64,000 nucleotides of DNA from Proteles cristata cristata (lineage: Eukaryota; Chordata; Mammalia; Carnivora; Hyaenidae). The stretch's first letter is position 1. Each line of letters opens with the position of its first letter. The DNA lies in assembly GCA_017311185.1 (NCBI GenBank), contig JAESUZ010001269.1, forward strand, positions 1,736,001 through 1,800,000. Reading direction: 5' to 3'. This document shows, in pieces, positions 60,593 to 64,000 of this stretch. A program made the position numbers and the translations under genes. Below the pieces are notes generated by a model that ran no database searches, had not been told where the DNA came from, and saw nothing but the letters and a program-made list of their open reading frames with translations.

Positions 60593-61796
60593 CATTCTTT
60601 GGCTAATTTCTCTCCCCATCCTTACTCGACTTTTAATTTAGCATTTCCCTGGAGATGTTTAATTCCTCTCTTTCCACTTGAAACAGATTATCAATGTACT
60701 TCTTCAAAGTCAATGTCTTTTCCAAGAAAAATATGGGTGGATTTGATTTCTCTTCTCTTACTATTTTTGCACCCCCCAGCATGTAGCTCAATGACTGTCT
60801 CATAATACATGTGAAAATTGTAACAACAACACCTTATATTTTAAGTATTTACTCTAAATTTTATGTATCTTATCTCATTTAATCAATCTTCGCAACAATA
60901 CCACGTGGTATATACTATTACTCTCTTCAACTAACCTAAGAGGAAACAAGCTTGGAGAATTCAAGTAATGTGCTCAAGGTCACACACAGTTGGTAAGTCA
61001 GAGAACCTGCTCTATTTGCTGCTAAGGCCGCTAAGCTCCACAGTTTCTTTTAATAGTGTTTAGAGAATGAAAAACCAGATGAGGAGCCCCAATAAAGGCT
61101 ATTCATAAGACTTTATTTATTTCCATATTATTTGTTGACCCCAGACAAAACTTCTTGGCATTAGCACTAAGCCTTTTTACCAGATGTTACTCTTATGACT
61201 CCATCAATGGTTGAGTATATATAACAAACCAATTCTGACTCACCTTATCAAAAATAGAGGGATTCATTGAAAGGTAAGGTTAGCCCACAGAATTACCGCA
61301 ATGGCTGGTCAGATACTTTTGGAAAGGGCAGAATCTAGGCAAAACCAGGGAATAGAGTAGCAGGAATTAATAAGCAGGGGGTGTTTGGGGCCTCCACCAT
61401 CGGGATGAATCAGCATCAACTATTTTCAGTCTTTGTGTCACTGTGCTTCAAGCCTCAAATTCCAGTGAGAGTCTGCCTGACCTTGTCTGGATCCCCTGTC
61501 TAGCCCCAGGCCAGGGAATCAGGGTGGAGGTGAGATGGGTCACTGTGATTGGCAGTTCCACCAAGACTGCGTTTCAGAAAGGAAAACAGAGGGACAGAAA
61601 CCAGAGGTAGACTTCGTGGGTTCGGGGCAGGCGACAAAATGTCTGCTTCAATGACTGTAACACACCCAAGACCAGAGGAGAAAATTGTGGACTACTGAAA
61701 ACAACACGACAGAGGCAATTCCTAGATAAAAGGTTGAAAATGTTTAGAGCGCTATTTCTCAAAAGGACCACTTTTAATAAAATAAATTAGAAACAA
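60593..61796. other. Upstream intergenic unique with a MIR
   Basis: A MIR in antisense at about 60,835-61,045 (TATCTTATCTCATTTAATC..CTCAAGGTCACACACAG). Rest unassigned. Confidence 0.5.
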
Positions 61797-61974
61797 TTTT
61801 TTTTTGTAATTTTAGAAAGAGAGTAGGGGAGAGAGACAGAGGGAAAGAATCCTAAGCAGGCTCCACGCTCAGCACAGAGGCCCAATGCAGGGCTCGATCC
61901 CACGACCCTAGGATCATGAGTTGAGCCAAAAGCCAGAGTCAGACACTCAACCAATTGAGCCACCCAGATGCCCC
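61797..61974 (-). repeat. SINEC, diverged
   Basis: Antisense, head GGGGCATCTGGGTGGCTCAA (minus), short T-rich left end. Confidence 0.9.
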
Positions 61975-63524
61975 AAAATAAATAAAATATTTTAAAAGAA
62001 AAGATCTTGTGGACCATCTAGTATTGTCTTCAGTTACTTTTTACTGCAATGTTACTTAGATGTGTACAAATATAAAAACAGGAGTAAAAATCCTTGGACT
62101 GATAGCACTTATAAAATTATAAAGCACAACAAATTTTCAAATTCAATCCAAACAAAAATGACAAAACCAATATAATTCAAGGTACTTACATAAGTTGAAC
62201 TCGACAGATGATGTTTTTCTGAACCTGAGCTGCTATACTCCCGACGCGCATGCGGTAGTGACTGCTATATTGCAGGCATTTGGAGTTCGGCACTGCTATG
62301 CTATCCCATGCCTGCTGATGACTCAATTCTCCCGCCACTTTATCCCTTCAATCCACGGGGAGACCTCGGGACAGCACGGCCAACTCCTTACTTGGCCTTC
62401 ATTTGGCATGAAAATATCTGTGCTTTTTCCTTACTAACCCATGATAAAGAGAGTACTGTTCTTTGATGTTAACAAGTCAGAAACACAAACGCATGTAGAG
62501 GCATAAAAATTCTTGGCAGTGTTCAGTTATGAGACGGTCGCTCAGATGATCCATAACGTGATGTTATTAAAAGTTTTCAGGCTACCTTAGACACATAAAT
62601 GCAACTTTTAAATTTCTTATGGAGATCTCATGGATATCTGAGCTGTATCCTCTGGCACCCAGCGATCATGACCCCCATTTTGAGAAACAGGTGTTTAGAA
62701 CAATGGCATCATCCTTAGAATAAATGTGTGATGAACCCTTTGAAAAGGGTATTACAATGATTTGCTGCTATAAATTCCTAGATACGTATAAAATTTTCAT
62801 ATGACTTCTGATAGTATGTATCCCTTTGCTATTCTTCATACTGTATGTAAACAGAAAAAAAATACATTACAGCCTCTTGATAATCTCTATGGAGTGGGTG
62901 ACAACTCCAATTTCTATCAATACAGTAATACATGTCTGTCAAATTGAATAAAAAATCATGCTAATTGAATAGACATTGGGATTCTGACCATTCCTCTAGT
63001 TATGAAATGGCTAATAATTATCTAGCTATTTTAAGCAAATGCACATGTGGAGAATTTTGCTTTCCAGTGATTGTGAAATACAGCACTGTATTTTAAAATG
63101 TTTCTGATCCAGGAAGGCTAAATGACATTCTGTTCTATTTAAAAAGATCAACTCAATCACATTTTGTAAGCATTGACTTTCTAAATACATTTTTAAAATT
63201 ATTCTAAATTATATGACTGAATTAGACTCAGAATTACAGCCTCCTAATAAGGAACAAAGCACTGTTAGCTAAAAAGAAATGGTTTCATATGTAAGATAGA
63301 GTCCTCCAAGAATGTTTGAATTTTGCAGTTACATTTATAAAATAATCTCAAAAGGCTTAATATCAGCATGTTATGATTTGCTGGGTGACCATAGCAATGA
63401 GAAGGATTTTCATTATCACTGGTGGCATCGATCTCTTCAATTTCTAATTATGCCTTACTTTACAAGTGTCTTGGAAACATGAGCAAATAGCACTGAGAGT
63501 ATTTTGGTAAAGAATAGCTCTCAT
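61975..63524. other. Upstream intergenic AT-rich unique
   Basis: Contains a CpG-bearing patch at about 62,190-62,440 with an 80-codon frame that I cannot assign. Otherwise low GC with no recognisable repeat. Confidence 0.45.
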
Positions 63525-63742
63525 GGGGCGCCTGGGTGGCTCAGTCAGTTAAGCATCCGACTTCGGCTCACATCAAGATCTCACATTCCATGGGTTTGAG
63601 CCCCGCTTTGGGCTCTGTGCTGACAGCTCAGAGCCTGGAGCCTGTTTCAGATTGTGTCTCCCTCTCTCTCTGACCCTCCCCTGCTCACGCTCTCTCTGAC
63701 TCTCAAAAGTAAATTTTAAAAAAATTTTTAAAAAATTTTTAA
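63525..63742 (+). repeat. SINEC, young-looking
   Basis: Head GGGGCGCCTGGGTGGCTCAG; perfect 16-bp target duplication AAAGAATAGCTCTCAT at 63,509-63,524 and 63,743-63,758. Confidence 0.95.
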
Positions 63743-64000
63743 AAAGAATAGCTCTCATATCATCCATATAGGAAAAAAAGTAATCTCGTGTGCCAGTTCC
63801 AAATGTCAAATTACCAGAATGATTCTGATTACACAGATCAACAGAACTGATTAATGGGCTAGGTTTATGAAGAGAGGCTATACAGAAACATGTCCTTAAT
63901 ATTTAGTTTCATTTTACACAAAATATAATATGTAATCCTTAATTTCCACAGTTAGAAATCCAAAGATTTGCTTTAAATAGCAATACATTAATAGTAACAT

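Noticed and set aside
4696..63742. tRNA genes suggested by A/B-box motifs (TGGCTCAG, GGTTCGAGCC)
   Set aside because: All belong to SINEC copies with TC-rich bodies and A tails and do not fold as a complete tRNA.

Overview
This is nuclear DNA from a carnivore, almost certainly a cat (Felidae). About thirty tRNA-derived SINEs carry the felid-type head (variants of GGGGCGCCTGGGTGGCTCAG) and a TC-rich AAATAAA tail, and there are several L1 copies ending in the carnivore-type AATAAACTATTT tail. It holds the 5' half of one protein-coding gene, NPR3 (natriuretic peptide receptor C), on the minus strand. No bacterial-style genes, CRISPR arrays or stable RNA genes were found.

Layout, left to right. 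1-3,869: NPR3 intron 3, mostly old repeats. 3,870-4,036: exon 3. 4,037-15,725: intron 2, with a 3'-transducing L1. 15,726-15,848: exon 2. 15,849-27,615: intron 1, SINE-rich and running into a CpG-rich region. 27,616-28,366: coding part of exon 1, followed by 5' UTR and promoter DNA inside a CpG island that fades near 30.1 kb. 30.1-64 kb: upstream intergenic DNA with no recognised gene. That last region holds nested retroelements near 40.4-44.0 kb, 45.3-46.8 kb, 47.5-48.5 kb, 48.8-50.6 kb and 59.1-60.6 kb.

The three NPR3 exons join in frame across two phase-1 GT-AG introns into 347 codons: signal peptide, Gly-rich linker and most of the ligand-binding ectodomain. The exons for the membrane-proximal ectodomain, the transmembrane helix and the short cytoplasmic tail must lie beyond the left edge. 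NPR-C clears natriuretic peptides from the circulation and signals through Gi rather than through a guanylyl cyclase.

The remaining structure is transposon archaeology. The clearest cases are an old L1 split by a class II (betaretrovirus-like) ERV remnant and by a younger L1; two young L1 3' halves, one with an ORF2 end of 428 open codons; an L1 with two poly(A) tracts consistent with 3' transduction; a SINE whose target duplication was hit again by a tiny L1; and an L1 that looks 5'-inverted. I found no convincing undescribed biological system. The most novel items are the ERV remnant with an env fragment between LTR-like ends and the 3'-transduction L1.
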